This document shows positions 1 through 12,583 of a stretch of DNA of 64,000 nucleotides, piece by piece (position 1 is the first letter of the stretch; the number at the start of each line of letters is the position of its first letter). Location of the stretch: assembly GCA_964028335.1 (NCBI GenBank), contig OZ034808.1, forward strand, positions 47,345,395 through 47,409,394. The letters are read 5' to 3'. The position numbers and the translations under genes were made by a program. This DNA comes from Altica lythri (Eukaryota > Arthropoda > Insecta > Coleoptera > Chrysomelidae). Below the pieces are notes generated by a model. The model ran no database searches. It was not told where the DNA came from and was given only the letters and a program-made list of their open reading frames with translations.

Positions 1-3000
1 GTTCACAAGAGTGAACCAGAAGTTGCTCAAATCAGCATTCTAGGAAAAAAATCTAAAGAAAGAAAAGGCAAGTTTTCATGTTTATTACGCGCCGGAGACT
101 ACTATCATAACTGTAATGTACTGACAACGGGCGTAGGCAGTTTAATATTAACTAGACAACCGCGTATACCTAAATTAAGATCAAATAAAGACTATGGTCC
201 GTGCCCTAATTGCCTGGGATTTTTTCAAGTGGATTCTTTGTGGCGACACACAAAATCGAGATGTCCAAGTAAGCTACCAGGTTCTTGCATGCGTCGAGAT
301 ATACGTGGAGAGAGTTGTGCTCTCCTGAGTTCTTGGTTCAATGATATTGGTTCCGCAGAATATAATAAGAATATACTGCTTTGTCTTAAAAAAGATGACA
401 TAGCAGATGTTTGCAAAGAAGATTCAACAATTAAGCGATTCGGTTCACTCCTGTTTGAAAGATACACAAGGCAGCAATATGATCATATTCGACAGAGCAT
501 GCGTCAACTGGGTCGGCTGTTGATACAAATAAAAAAAATCGAAAAATCAATTAATTCACTTGCCGATGCTTTGCTACCAATTAATTTTGATGCTTTAATA
601 AAAGCTGTTAAACTTTTATGTTGTGCTTCTTATGAAAATTCACAAAATTTCAAAATACCGTCCTTAGCATTAAAACTAGGACACAGTTTAAGAAAATGTG
701 CCCAAATTGCAAGAGGAGTCGCTTTGAGGAAAGGAGATACTAAAAGAGAACAACTAATGACTGGTTTTTTGCAATTAATGGATATTGACTGGCAAAACAA
801 TGTTAGTAGTAGCGCTCTACGAACTATTACAGAACGTAAAATGAATTGTGCCCAGCTGTTGCCTCTTACAGAAGATGCTGTAAAATTAGCCAGATATTTA
901 GAAGCTGTTATTCAAATATCCCTATTCAATCTAAAAGAACAAGTGGATATTCAAGAGTCGTGGTTTAAGTTAGCGGGGGCAGCATTAACCAGACTTATTC
1001 TCTTTAATAAGAGACGATCTGGAGAAGCTTCCCGATTAACCCTTCAACAATATGCCTGCCGTCCGAATTGGTCCGACCAGAGTAGTTCAGAGTTAAAAGC
1101 AACTCTTACTCCACTAGAACTTAAACTTGCTGAACGTTTAACTATAGTAGAAGTTAAAGGAAAATCAAGAAAAAATCCCAAAGTTCCGATTCTTCTAACT
1201 CCTGAAATTAAAGAGGCAATAGATGTTTTAATTAGAACAAGGTCATCCGTTGAAATTAACCCTGAGAATATATATGTGTTTGCTAGAGGTTCAATGTCAA
1301 TAAATAGTTTAAGAGGAAGTGACACTCTTCGGAAATTCAGTAAGGATGCTGATTTGGAGAAGCCAGAATTATTAACAAGCACAAAGCTTCGAAAGTACAT
1401 CGCTACTGTCATTCAAATATTCAACTTAAATGATAATGAGACTGATTGGCTTGCTCGGCACATGGGACACGACATTCGAATACATCGAGAACACTACAGG
1501 CTGCACGAGTCTGTCACTGAACTGACTAAAGTCAGTCGTCTTCTTTTAGCAGTCGATAGCGGACAAGCTTCTAAGTATTCTGGAAAAACTTTGGCAGACA
1601 TAACACTGGACGGTAAACCTCAAATATATAGTAATAAATATTTTATCAATTCATTTCTATCCAATTTTAGAAGTATCCGCACCAGAGGACAATAGTAACG
1701 TCAGCAATGATGAACATGAAATTGAAACTGGGAGCAAAAATGGATTCGGTAAAAACTACTGTATATAAGATTGAGAAATAATCAGCTCCAGAATATTAAA
1801 CAATAAGATTATATTCATCCACTATTGCTTTGCAAATCATTTTAGTGCTTCTTGATTTCAGTTAAATTTTCGACTAACAATAATTAAATGAACTATTCTC
1901 TCTAATGATGTATTACTTCACATTTATGAAAGAAAGAATATGTTTCACCTATTATTCGTATTATTTCTTGAATCAAATAGCTGCTTTCATTAGCATATGG
2001 TCTATGTAATTTAGCGTAATTTTCATATTTATATTACCGCTTTGTAGCCTATGATTGATTGATTAATAGCTCTCGAAAAGCAATACTTCTGACCCAGAGT
2101 GATAACCATTAAACACATTTAATTATTTGTTTTGCTTATACGGGGTGTTTTCAAATGACACTTACCACGTTTGCATGTAGATACCTCTCGTAAAATTGTA
2201 CAAATTGATAAAAATTCAAGAAAAATATTTTTTTCATTTCATTATTAAAAAGTGATCTTGTAGACTTCATAAAAATATTAAATATCTTGAAAACTACAAA
2301 TTTTTTTATGGTGAAGGATATGCGTTTTTCTCGTGAAAACTATTGAGGAATACAAAATAAAATAAAAATAGTTTCAAATGCCAGTGGCGTGAAAAGTGGG
2401 AGAGGAAAGGTGACATATGCTTCCAAATGTACAACATTGCATCAAGAATTGAAACATGTTTTTTCATCAAAATATGCCCTTTTAGATTTAAAAACAACCT
2501 ACCAAATGTGAAATCAATTTATTCATCTATTTTAAAGTTATCAAATTAAATCGTTCAATTTTTTATAACTTCAACAATAGGCTGGATCCCTCAATCCTTA
2601 TATAATTTTCTCCAATTTTACGAGAGGTATCTAAACGCAAACGCTGTGTCATTTGAAAACACCCTGTATATGCAATAATAGGTGTGCTCAAATTTATTTT
2701 TTATATTTTGTAGGTAACTCTGCTACCTCCTTCAGAAATAATTCTACAGAAATTGCTTTACCTAATACATCTGCAGAGATACCAATTGTTAATAGTTCTA
2801 AGAGGAGTGCACAGGGTAAGCCACTTTAGTTCATTAAAAATGTGTATTAGTTATTGAGTCAGTATTATAATAATTATTATACTACTTTTAGAGAAAAAGG
2901 CTTGGACAGTAGAAGAAAAAACGGCAGTTCTACAGTACTTCAGCAAACATATCAAAAAAGGAAGTATACCTAAGAAACATGAGGTAGAAACTTTAAAAGA

Positions 3001-3109
3001 GATGAAACTAGAACTATCCAATAGACGGTGGACAGATATTAAGTACTTTGTAAAGTACTTTGTAAAGTTATATATTTTCACGTGTATGTATGAATATTTA
3101 CTTGTGTGA
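1..3109 (+). CDS. Tyrosine-recombinase-like gene, 3' part (duplicate copy)
   Basis: This is the downstream part of the five-exon gene described at 25392-30518, cut by the window edge inside exon 2. Exons here are 1-1612, 1671-1748, 2714-2815 and 2892-3109. The visible part contains the second zinc-finger-like motif (CPNC near base 202), the complete tyrosine-recombinase domain with the R...K...R...H...Y residues, and the C-terminal Myb/SANT-like segment rich in K and W. If the first intron (1613-1670) is not spliced, translation ends at 1695. See the full copy for function and caveats. Confidence 0.75.
2141..2666. mobile_element. Mariner-type MITE in an intron (duplicate copy)
   Basis: Inverted ends of about 55 bases: the left end starts CGGGGTGTTTTCAAATGACAC and the right end is its near-complement, ending CACCCTG. 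The element is flanked by TA (or TATA) on both sides. It has no coding capacity and lies in the intron between exons 3 and 4 of the tyrosine-recombinase gene. TA target sites and CAGGGTGT-like ends are usual for Tc1/mariner-derived MITEs. Confidence 0.75.
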
Positions 3110-3384
3110 AAAGATATCAGAGGGTTAGTGTAATTCATGTCCTTTGTGTAGTGTGTAAAGTCCAATGAAGGATATTATCAATCCCATAACATAATAGACT
3201 ACCTAGAGAGGACTGGTCGCATAAGGACCATATTGGTTATATATCATAAGTGAGTGAGTGTATCTGAAAATGAATTATTTTTTCATAACCAAGATAAGTA
3301 AGGAAAGAGGGTTCCACTACAAATGCAAATGGTTGTTTAATTCACGGTTCAGTCATACGTCCCTTTAAGGATTGCGCGACCGGG

Positions 3385-4528
<1,144 letters not shown>

Positions 4529-5247
4529 ATGGGTAAAACTATTAAGATGTTGAGTAATGTGCAAGTTAAAAAACCAAAAATGGAAAAAATAGTAAAGAAA
4601 TCGAAAACAAGTGAAAATCAAAAAAATAATTCAGTAAGTAAAGAAGTATATATTTTATATATTTATATGCATTATTTATGTTTTGTAAGACAGTGGAAAG
4701 ACAAATTCTAACTATGTAGAAGTAGGTGAAACTTTTATTAATTGAAATTAATTCTTTATAGATTGAGTTTGCAAAGGATACCGGTGACTTGTTGGAGAGA
4801 TTATTAAATGAATTAGAAAATCCGACTACATCATCATCAGAATCCATGGAATCACAGATAGTAGTTATTCCACCGACACCTGCGTCAATGAGATATTCTA
4901 CATCCAGACTATCCAGAGCAACCACTCCCCCACCACTTAAGAACGTATCATCTATTGACTGGACAGTAGAAACAATGTCATCATTCGCCACCCATTTACA
5001 GCAAAATTATACCTTCTTTTATGAACATTACCAAGCAGTAATGCTTAACATCAATAAATTCTGTACGGATAAAAACCAAGATGAAGAAATTGATGAGAAA
5101 ATATCCCAAATTGATAAACAAGCGCGCCAACTCGAAACTGAAAGACAAACTCTATTGGAAACTAAACGAAAACATGAAGAAACAAAGCAGCAGGTTATAA
5201 AAGATATGATAAACATGTATGATTCATATTTAAAAAATAAAAGATAA
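4529..5247 (+). CDS. Spliced coiled-coil protein of Polinton B (duplicate copy)
   Basis: Identical to the gene at 32116-32834. Exon 1 is 4529-4633 (donor GTAAGTAAAG), the intron is 4634-4761 (acceptor TTTATAG) and exon 2 is 4762-5247. The predicted product is 196 residues: a Lys-rich start, a Ser/Thr/Pro-rich middle and a C-terminal coiled coil. Function unknown. See the full-length locus for details. Confidence 0.65.
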
Positions 5248-5899
5248 AATTAAAAGTAGTATTGTTTTTTATTTCAAAGAAGCAAAAAAAGATTAGGAAC
5301 TAGAAGGAAAATAGTTTATCGTTGTTACAATTATAATTTAACGATATTCATACAATAAGTTTGAAAAAAAAAGAAAAATACATTAACCTTAAAATTAATT
5401 AGGCGTGAATTCTATAAGTCATTTTGCAGATTTGACAATTTGGTTACATTAAAATTATCTTTAAAAGTTTAAAGATTGTATTTGAATAAAAAAATAAAAA
5501 AAGTAAAAGTAATTACTGTTTTTTATTTTCAACGAACTAAAGGTCGAGAAACTAAAAATTAATATATATGTTGAAAAAATAATTGATTTAAGTAAGTATA
5601 TACTTGAAATAAGTTTGAAAAGAAAAAAAACATTAACTTGTGGATATAACAATTTAGTAAGTAAGAATATATTCCGGAAGTAAGTGAATTTGCACATGGT
5701 TTGTTACAATAATTATGATTTAAAGAATAAGTGTAAGAAAAGTTTAAAAAAGAAAAATACATTAAGATTTACTGTAAAATTTAGTTAAGCAAAGATGATC
5801 CAAGTTCTTTTACAGATATGACAATTTCTTTATCCACAATTCAAGTAGAATTTATATAAATTAGGTAATTTTTTAAAAGAAAAAATAAACGTAAATTTT
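5248..5899. other. AT-rich non-coding stretch with degenerate repeats (duplicate copy)
   Basis: No gene seen. A motif like GTTTGAAAAGAAAAAACATTAAC recurs three times (near 5359, 5610 and 5738), suggesting old tandem duplications in this spacer. The same is seen at 32835-33486. Confidence 0.5.
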
Positions 5900-6358
5900 T
5901 TAATATTTATTTAAACCACTGTTTTGAACAAGTTCTTTACATTTTAGTAACCCTAATTTGCAAATGTGACAGTTTCTTTGCGATTGCGCAGGACCATCCA
6001 CATGTGACGTCCACTCAGGACGATTATGATGTACATAACAAGGTAGATATGTTCGCAACTCAAAATCCAATTTATATTCTGATGGTAATTTATGCCAAAC
6101 ATGTAATAATTCTTCCGGTTTGACATACATTCTTAAATAGCGTATGGGAAAACATTTTAATTCATCAAAACTAAAATCACTTAACTTCTTTTCACGATTA
6201 ATATATGCCAGAACAGCTTCCTTTATACGTATATATAATAAAGTTTAAAACTAAACTTTGTCAAACATTACCTTTAATTTATAGAAATTAGTTAACTTTA
6301 GTGCGCATGTAAATTTTTCTAAAGCAGAAATCCCGAAGAAAATGGATTTTTTACTATA
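5900..6358 (-). CDS. Possible spliced minus-strand gene (duplicate copy)
   Basis: Identical to 33487-33945. The clearest exon reads from 6220 down to 5900 and is Cys/His-containing; a further upstream exon (about 6358-6272) is suggested by splice-like borders. Product not recognised. Confidence 0.4.
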
Positions 6359-6770
6359 CTAAACCCGGAAAGTAATTAACCTCTATTTATTACACATATA
6401 CTAACAAATCAGACGGAGATCATATTGCTGTAAAAAAACAAAAAAATGGTTGAACCAAAACAATATTATTTAGAATATATATTATTTGTTTAATTTGGTT
6501 GAAATATCTATAATAATAACAAAGTTTAGTAAAAAAACAGAAATTATATAAATAACAACAAACTATATAATCAACCTGCTATATCATAAGCGTTCTTAGT
6601 AATAAAAAATATTAAAGATAAAATATTTCGAATCTGAAACAAGGTGGATGTCCTTGACCATTTTAAGATGTTGTTTGCAAGGTTAGCCATCTCAAACTCG
6701 ATGAATCGAAAATAACCACACCTGCTTTTCTTGTGATAATTTCACTTAGTCTTCATCGGTGCATGTAAAA

Positions 6771-7458
6771 AGTATAAAAGATCTCGGTTAAATTTGGAAA
6801 TTTTTATACATTAATCAGTAACAATACTGACTTAAGCAACTATTAACGTTTAGTGCATCTAGTAACAAGTTCAGGTAAGGTGTTTAATTTTTTTTATTGC
6901 AAATACATATGCAACAAAACTTCTCATTACGGTGACCCACTTAAACGGTCAGTTCTTAGATGCCTAAAATAAATTTAGGTATGAAGAAATTTTAATGTTA
7001 AAATTTTGTTGTACTTTTTACTAACCGTTATTGAGATGTTTTTTCTGTATTTGTGAACTTAGAATAAGAATGTGTGGATTAAGTTAGATTAAATTCGTAT
7101 GTTAAATTTGATCTCCCCAAAATTTAATGTTTTTGAGTTGGACGTTAATATATCAATAGTATATCTTTTCTTTTATAGAAAACAACATTTTTATAAACTA
7201 GATTATCTATTTCACTGGTCGCGATAAAAGTTTTTCTCAAAAGGATAAATTTTAGTTATTTGCGACAAACAGTTGTTACTACCATGCAACGTAACGTATT
7301 TAAAGTTAAAGTGTATAATTGTTCAAATTTCACAAACAATTTTTATTAAATAAAACCCAATCATGAGAATGTTGTGTTGCTGAATGTCGAGTGGATTATT
7401 TTGTGTACATGTTTGATATAATATAATTGAATAAATCTGATATAAACGTTATTTTTAG
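6771..7458 (+). promoter_or_regulatory. TATA promoter, non-coding first exon and 5'-UTR intron (duplicate copy)
   Basis: A TATA box (GTATAAAAG near 6771) is followed by an ATCAGT initiator-like site, a short non-coding exon ending TTCAG/GTAAGG (donor at 6875) and an acceptor TTTTTAG at 7458, just before the ATG of the next gene. Same as 34359-35045. Confidence 0.5.
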
Positions 7459-7462
7459 AAAT

Positions 7463-7771
7463 ATGGACCTAAAATCAATTAACAATTGCCTTCTTTTAGA
7501 AGACGACACCAAGCCAATAGGAAAGTTAAAGGAATTAGAAAGAAATATCCCTTACAAAATTCTATCTGCAAAATTAACGTTATCAAAGTTTGGTGAAGTA
7601 GTACTTGTTGAGCTGGAGGAAAAAGCTGTTTTTCTACCACAACGGGCAACTCCACTAATAAAAGATCATCTAATTGAATTGGGGAACGGACGATATTCGT
7701 TGGTGTTTATTGGTGAAAAAAATACAGGGAAATTCAACCCAGCAACTATTTTTAAATTTGTTAAAAATTAA
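7463..7771 (+). CDS. Small conserved Polinton protein, possible OB-fold (duplicate copy)
   Basis: 102 residues starting MDLKS, identical to 35050-35358, where it is described. Its homologue in Polinton C (51284-51592) has exactly the same codon count. Confidence 0.65.
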   Translation: MDLKSINNCLLLEDDTKPIGKLKELERNIPYKILSAKLTLSKFGEVVLVELEEKAVFLPQRATPLIKDHLIELGNGRYSLVFIGEKNTGKFNPATIFKFVKN

Positions 7772-7788
7772 GGTTAGTGGTTTTTAAA

Positions 7789-9407
7789 ATGACAGAAAAA
7801 CTTGCGTTAGATATTGATAAATTAGTTAAAAAATTTTATGAAAAAGGTTACAATTTTACTTTGCAAGAACATGATGCGTGGAAGAAACATGTTAAAATTG
7901 CTTTATCGCTATGTTATGATGTTTTACGAGATAGAAATTTTTTATTTGGAAACTCACGTATGTGGCAGACAAAATTAGGTCATTTAAAAGCGGTTTATAG
8001 CTACTTTAATTAATCGATTTCGAATAATCAAACAGAAAAGAAAAATAAATGGTCAGACGGAATTTCAATATTTAAAAATAGAGTAAGTTCTGGTATAATT
8101 ATAAATTTAAAACACAAGGATATACTACAGTTTTTGGAAGACGCTTTTAGTGTTTTGCAAAAAAAAAATTGTTGAAATTCTTAAAAAATTTTCAATGATT
8201 AAAATTAATACCACTTTTTGTGGTGAATTTATAAAAAAATTAATTGGAAATAACGATATAGTAGATTTCAAATATTTTCATACTAAAAATTCTATCATCG
8301 ACGGATCGACTGAATTAAGAAAATGGTTTATGGACAACGTGGTAGATTATATTTCAAATAAATTGTCAGAATTTCAAGAAAAAGATTCTGGTTGGGCTTT
8401 GAGTAAAATTATCTCATTAGAAATAAATGTTAATAAATTTGAAATAGGAAATGGATCTAGCTATATTCAGTTACCCAACAGTATTGCAAATAAAAAGGCA
8501 TGTATAAGTATTAAAAACTCTGACAATGCATGTTTTTATTGGAGCGTCGTAAGTTGTTTGTATCCAGCTGTAGTAAATGCGAATAGAACAACATCATATC
8601 CTCATTATAGTCAAGTTTTAAATGTAAAGGGATTGAATATTCCAATTACATTAAAAAATATTTTTGTATTTGAAAAATTAAATCAAATTTCAATTAATGT
8701 TTACGGATTAGAGCTAATCGGCAAAAAATTTAACGTTATTCCTTTACGTCTCACTCCAAATAAAATGGAAAGACATGTTAATTTGCTAAGGATTCAAGAT
8801 CAATATTTTCAAAAATTAAATGATTATGAGGCGCCTGATCCAAACGATATTGAAAAAATTGAAATAAAATATCATTATTGTTGGATTAAAAATCTTTCAA
8901 AATTAGTGAATAGTCAGCTTAATAAAACTGGATATAAAAAATTTATCTGCGACAGATGTTTAAATTATTTTAGTAATGAACTTCGTTTAAATACTCATTT
9001 AGAATTATGTGAAAAAATGAATGAGGCAAAAATTACTATACCACCAAATCCAGTAATTAAATTTAAAAAATTTATATATCAACAAAGAGTTCCATTTATA
9101 ATATATGCGGATTTTGAATCAATACTTAAACCGATTAAAATACCTGTTAACGCAAATACTATAAAATATCAACAACATGTTGCATTCAGCTGTGGATATT
9201 ATGTCAAATGTGATTACAATGATACACTCTCTTACTATAAAAGTTATCGTGGAGAAAATTGTATGGAATGGTTTTCTGAAGAAATGAAATCTGTAGGCGA
9301 ATCTATTAAGGCAAAAATTAAAAATATGATTCCAATGAAAGGAAATGTAAATACTTTCGATGCTAAAATGTGTCACATTTGCGAAGAACTATTTAATCCT
9401 AGAGACG
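7789..9407 (+). pseudogene. Type B DNA polymerase, N-terminal part cut by the gap (duplicate copy)
   Basis: Same as the first 1.6 kb of the polymerase at 35376-39055. It includes the in-frame TAA (8011-8013) and the frameshift in an A9 run near 8158-8166, the zinc-finger-like region and the first exonuclease motif (YADFES near 9108). It ends at the N gap after a CHIC motif. The residues that appear to continue across the N run are not a real continuation: the sequence after the gap does not match the polymerase. Confidence 0.85.
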
Positions 9408-9507
9408 NNNNNNNNNNNNNNNNNNNNNNNNNNNNNNNNNNNNNNNNNNNNNNNNNNNNNNNNNNNNNNNNNNNNNNNNNNNNNNNNNNNNNNNNNNNNN
9501 NNNNNNN
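9408..9507. other. Assembly gap of 100 N
   Basis: Exactly 100 N, the conventional size for a scaffold gap of unknown length. The left flank is Polinton B polymerase and the right flank is a different element (Polinton A), so the two sides are not contiguous parts of one gene. Confidence 1.
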
Positions 9508-9598
9508 CACACAATATGAAAATTTGATTTGTGTAGACTGTTTTTCAAAAGAATACTATCAAAAAGTTGATGGACAGAAGCATTTACCAACTTCATGA
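9508..9598 (+). CDS. C-terminal fragment of an unknown gene, 5' end lost in the gap
   Basis: The only open frame entering from the gap encodes about 29 residues with a CVDC motif and stops at TGA 9596-9598. It could be the tail of a Polinton A gene, but is too short to identify. The following 130 bases are AT-rich spacer. Confidence 0.3.
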
Positions 9599-9734
9599 GG
9601 AGTCTTAAAAAATTTAGATTGATAAGATTTTTTTTTGTTGTTGTATATACTTATTTAGTTATTTTGAATATATTTTTTTATGTATAAATATATAAATTGG
9701 TTTTAAATTGATCTTTATTAGTTTCTTTTCAACC

Positions 9735-9974
9735 ATGACCGAAGCAGTATATTGTTGTAAATTTAAATGTTGGAATCGTTCACTTTATGACGAGGTAGAC
9801 GGACTTGCTTGTACAAAGTGTAATAATTACTGTTTTTGTCGTTGTCGCTGTAAAGGATATTTAGAAGAGAAAAAGAAGAAGAAGAAGAACGAGAAATTGT
9901 CATCGTTTTTAAACTTGATTTTCAACTGTTTTGGTTTTAGTTACTGTTTAACAGTTAAAGAAGTAAGATGTTAA
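9735..9974 (+). CDS. Cys-rich small protein of Polinton A
   Basis: 79 residues from ATG 9735 (a TTG at 9708 in frame is less likely as a start). The first half carries about eleven cysteines in CC, CxxC and CxCRC groups, which suggests metal binding. A Lys-rich stretch (KKKKKK) and a hydrophobic tail follow. Its stop overlaps the ATG of the PLA2-like gene by 7 bases, so the two are compactly arranged, as in the rest of element A. No counterpart was recognised in Polinton B. Not recognised as a known family; a small zinc-binding protein is the plain reading. Confidence 0.55.
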   Translation: MTEAVYCCKFKCWNRSLYDEVDGLACTKCNNYCFCRCRCKGYLEEKKKKKKNEKLSSFLNLIFNCFGFSYCLTVKEVRC

Positions 9975-10774
9975 ATTCAGCAATAAATAAATTACCGTTC
10001 GAAGTTCACCTTCCTGGTTACAAATTTTGTGGTCCAGGAACAAAATTACAAAAAAGATTAGTTAGAGGTGATACCGGCATTAATGGATTAGACGAAGCTT
10101 GTAAAGAACATGATATTGCTTATTCACAAGAAAAAGATTTACAAAAACGTCATAAAGCTGATAAAATTTTAGCTGATAAGGCAATGCAACAGTTTCGATC
10201 AAAAAATTCTGCATTCAGTGAGAAAATGGCTGCACTAGGAGTCGCAGGTGCTATGAAAGCTAAACTAAAACTAGGATTAGGCTTAAACGCAACACAGTAC
10301 CGTGTCACAATTAAAAAATGTTGCAGTGAATTGAACAAAGTAAAAATGAATTTAGACAAAGCTTCTATGGGTATAAATAATTGTTTACAAACACTAAGTG
10401 AAAAAAACACTGCTGTAAATAAGAGAAATCAGTCTAAAATAAAGTCTATAAAAAAAGTAAAACAAAAACAACAACAACGAGAAAAAACACAACAGAAACT
10501 ACATGAGACTCTGAACAGAGAAATGGAACGTCGAGTAATGGAAAAAATGGATGTTGATAATTATCCAATTAACTTAAATACAAAATTACGTGTCAAAAGA
10601 AAAATAACTGATATTCCAAATGACTTAGTAAATAAAAAAGCAAAAATTTATATGAATGAACCCATCCCAACAACAATTAACAACAACAACAACAACAACA
10701 AACGAAAATTCAGTGATGACGATGATGACGATGCTGATTATAATCAAGATGAAAAACGTGTTAAAACAAGTTAA
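9968..10774 (+). CDS. PLA2-like virion protein of Polinton A
   Basis: 268 residues. Residues 16-52 carry the signature of the parvovirus-type phospholipase A2 domain: a PGYxFCGPGTKL calcium-loop motif (residues 16-27) and an HDxAY catalytic segment (H48, D49, Y52). In parvovirus VP1 this enzyme opens endosomal membranes during entry; a similar role in a Polinton particle is inference. The C-terminal half is Lys/Gln-rich with basic nuclear-signal-like patches and ends in an Asn run and an acidic DDDDDD stretch. The equivalent gene of Polinton B (43672-44361) is fused to the core-protein domain that in A is encoded separately by the next gene. Both motifs are intact. Confidence 0.85.
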   Translation: MLNSAINKLPFEVHLPGYKFCGPGTKLQKRLVRGDTGINGLDEACKEHDIAYSQEKDLQKRHKADKILADKAMQQFRSKNSAFSEKMAALGVAGAMKAKLKLGLGLNATQYRVTIKKCCSELNKVKMNLDKASMGINNCLQTLSEKNTAVNKRNQSKIKSIKKVKQKQQQREKTQQKLHETLNREMERRVMEKMDVDNYPINLNTKLRVKRKITDIPNDLVNKKAKIYMNEPIPTTINNNNNNNKRKFSDDDDDDADYNQDEKRVKTS

Positions 10775-10916
10775 AACAAGTTAAATCCTGTATTATTTTA
10801 TTGTTAAATTATACTATTATAAAATAAAAATATTTGAATAGTTTTTTTTTGTTTTTTATTATAAATAAGAGATTTCCACAATTAAAATATTAGTATACGT
10901 TCAGACGTTGTACAAT

Positions 10917-11351
10917 ATGGTTCAAAAAAGAAAACAAACTATTAAAAAGAAATCGAAAATAAAAACAAAAAACTCTAAATCTATATGTTTAAAGAGTGTT
11001 ATTAGAAAAATAAAGGCACAATTATTAAAATCTCAGCCAAAGACTGTAGGTGAGGCTATTAAGTTAGCAATAAAAGTAGCTAAATCCACAAAGAAAATCA
11101 AAAAACCACGTGTTATTCAGGTACCTAAAACTGGTGGAATTCTACCATTGATTCCAATTTTCGCTGCCCTTAGTGCACTTGGAGCATTATCTGGTGGTGC
11201 TGCAGGTGTGGCAAAAACTGTAATCGATGCAAAAAACGCTCGAAAAAAATTAGAAGAAGAACAACGTCACAACAAATCAATGGAATCGATAGCAATGGGT
11301 AAAGGATTATTTTTGAAACCGTATAAAAGTGGAATGGGTCTTTTTTTATGA
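10917..11351 (+). CDS. Basic core-like protein with hydrophobic segment, Polinton A
   Basis: 144 residues from ATG 10917. A very basic N-terminus (KKKSKIKTK) leads to a conserved motif PKxGGxLPxxxP, then a hydrophobic Ala/Gly-rich segment (about residues 75-100) and an amphipathic helix with EEQRHNKSMES. The C-terminus repeats a GKGLFLKPYKSGMG motif, which in B appears twice as GxGFYLRPY and GKGFYLKPY. The arrangement recalls adenovirus minor core proteins (pX/pVI-like: DNA binding plus membrane-active helix), which is inference. The last four bases ATGA overlap the protease start. In Polinton B the same domain is the C-terminal half of the PLA2 protein. Confidence 0.75.
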   Translation: MVQKRKQTIKKKSKIKTKNSKSICLKSVIRKIKAQLLKSQPKTVGEAIKLAIKVAKSTKKIKKPRVIQVPKTGGILPLIPIFAALSALGALSGGAAGVAKTVIDAKNARKKLEEEQRHNKSMESIAMGKGLFLKPYKSGMGLFL

Positions 11352-11737
11352 GTAAAATTAAATCATCCAAAAAACTACTACCACAACGTCCTTTAACCAA
11401 TATAGATTTAGAAAAATATGCTAAATTATGGAATATCGTAAATTTTCGAGGTGTATTTATGAGAAACTCTTTACCGAAAAAAATTCGAACCTTTGAAAGT
11501 GGTATTATTAATTTGGATGATAAAGACGGTCCTGGAAGCCACTGGACAGCCTATAAGAAATATAAAACACATGTTGTTTATTTCGATAGTTATGGTAACC
11601 TTAGACCTCCCCAGGAAGTGATAAAATACTTTAATTCGAATGGATTTTGTAATATTTTATATAATCATACTGTTTATCAATCTTATAATTCATATAATTG
11701 TGGTCATTTATGTTTATATTTTTTACAAGGTAAATAA
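11348..11737 (+). CDS. Adenain-like cysteine protease, Polinton A
   Basis: 129 residues. Signature of the C5/Ulp1-type protease found in adenoviruses and Polintons: a His in GSHWTAY (H65), an acidic residue in VYFDSYG (D80) and the nucleophile in YNCGHLC (C118). By analogy it would mature capsid and core proteins. It starts in an ATGA overlap with the core-protein gene. The Polinton B homologue at 44379-44729 keeps the same residues and is 116 residues long. Confidence 0.9.
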   Translation: MSKIKSSKKLLPQRPLTNIDLEKYAKLWNIVNFRGVFMRNSLPKKIRTFESGIINLDDKDGPGSHWTAYKKYKTHVVYFDSYGNLRPPQEVIKYFNSNGFCNILYNHTVYQSYNSYNCGHLCLYFLQGK

Positions 11738-11794
11738 ATGAATAAAAAGTATTTCAATTGTATTCATTCTATAGTAAACCTTTGATAGAACAAT

Positions 11795-12583
11795 ATGTCT
11801 TATACATTTGTCTTATCTAATAGAGATTCAATATTATCAACAAAAATATATCCACCAATTATTTTAGAAGAAGAAAACGAGTATTTAATAGGACTAATAG
11901 ATTTTGTCACTTACAATACAATTCCAAATGTGGATAATATGAATAATATGTTTTATATTGGTAAACATAAAATTGAAATTCCAACTGGTTCTTATGAAGT
12001 TGATGATATTACAAGGTATATACAACAACGACTTGTTGAAATAGAAGGTAGAAAAGAGTCAACTCAAGAAACCATAAAAAGTAATAAAATAACAAAACAA
12101 GGTAAACCAACAACAATTAAAAGTGACGTTATTGAAAACGATTCAGAAGAAGATACAGTTTTGATAATGAGAACAAATAATAATACATTAAAATCAGAAG
12201 TAAAAAGCAATAAAATTATCCATTTCGAAAAACCAAACACAATAGCCTCATTATTAGGATTTGAAAAGAAGAAACTTGGTCCTTTGAAAACACATATATC
12301 AGACTTTCCTGTAAATATAAATAAAGTTAATTCGATATGTATTGTTTGTAATTTGGTTACAAATTCCTATAATAATAACAACCAAGATCATCTGATACAT
12401 GTATTTTATCCAAATGTACCTCCAGGTTATAAAATTGTGGAAATTCCAAGAAACGTTATCTACTTACCTGTCAATACGAAAAACATTACGGAAATTTTTA
12501 TTAAAATAGTGGATCAGGATGGAGATCTTGTCAATTTCAAGAAAGAGATGGTCACAGTACGGTTACATTTGAAAAAAGTATAA
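11795..12583 (+). CDS. Penton-like minor capsid protein, Polinton A
   Basis: 262 residues, homologous to 44760-45452 in Polinton B. The conserved parts are the start (MxYTFxLS), a GSYEVDDI segment, LLGF, and a C-terminal block with VPPGYKIVE, VDQDGDLVNF and RLHLKK. A low-complexity insert (about residues 85-135) is absent from the B version, which is 230 residues. The size, the all-beta look and the position just upstream of the capsid gene fit the single-jelly-roll penton protein of Polintons; that assignment is by family resemblance and context. The stop overlaps the ATG of the following microgene (TAATG). Confidence 0.7.
   Translation: MSYTFVLSNRDSILSTKIYPPIILEEENEYLIGLIDFVTYNTIPNVDNMNNMFYIGKHKIEIPTGSYEVDDITRYIQQRLVEIEGRKESTQETIKSNKITKQGKPTTIKSDVIENDSEEDTVLIMRTNNNTLKSEVKSNKIIHFEKPNTIASLLGFEKKKLGPLKTHISDFPVNINKVNSICIVCNLVTNSYNNNNQDHLIHVFYPNVPPGYKIVEIPRNVIYLPVNTKNITEIFIKIVDQDGDLVNFKKEMVTVRLHLKKV

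Noticed and set aside
9119..9376. Minus-strand frames opposite the polymerase, integrase, capsid and MULE genes
   Set aside because: Shadows of the real coding strand; no independent motif.
8150..9598. One polymerase frame running across the N gap
   Set aside because: The N run has unknown length and the sequence after it does not match the polymerase found intact over this region at 36991-37650.
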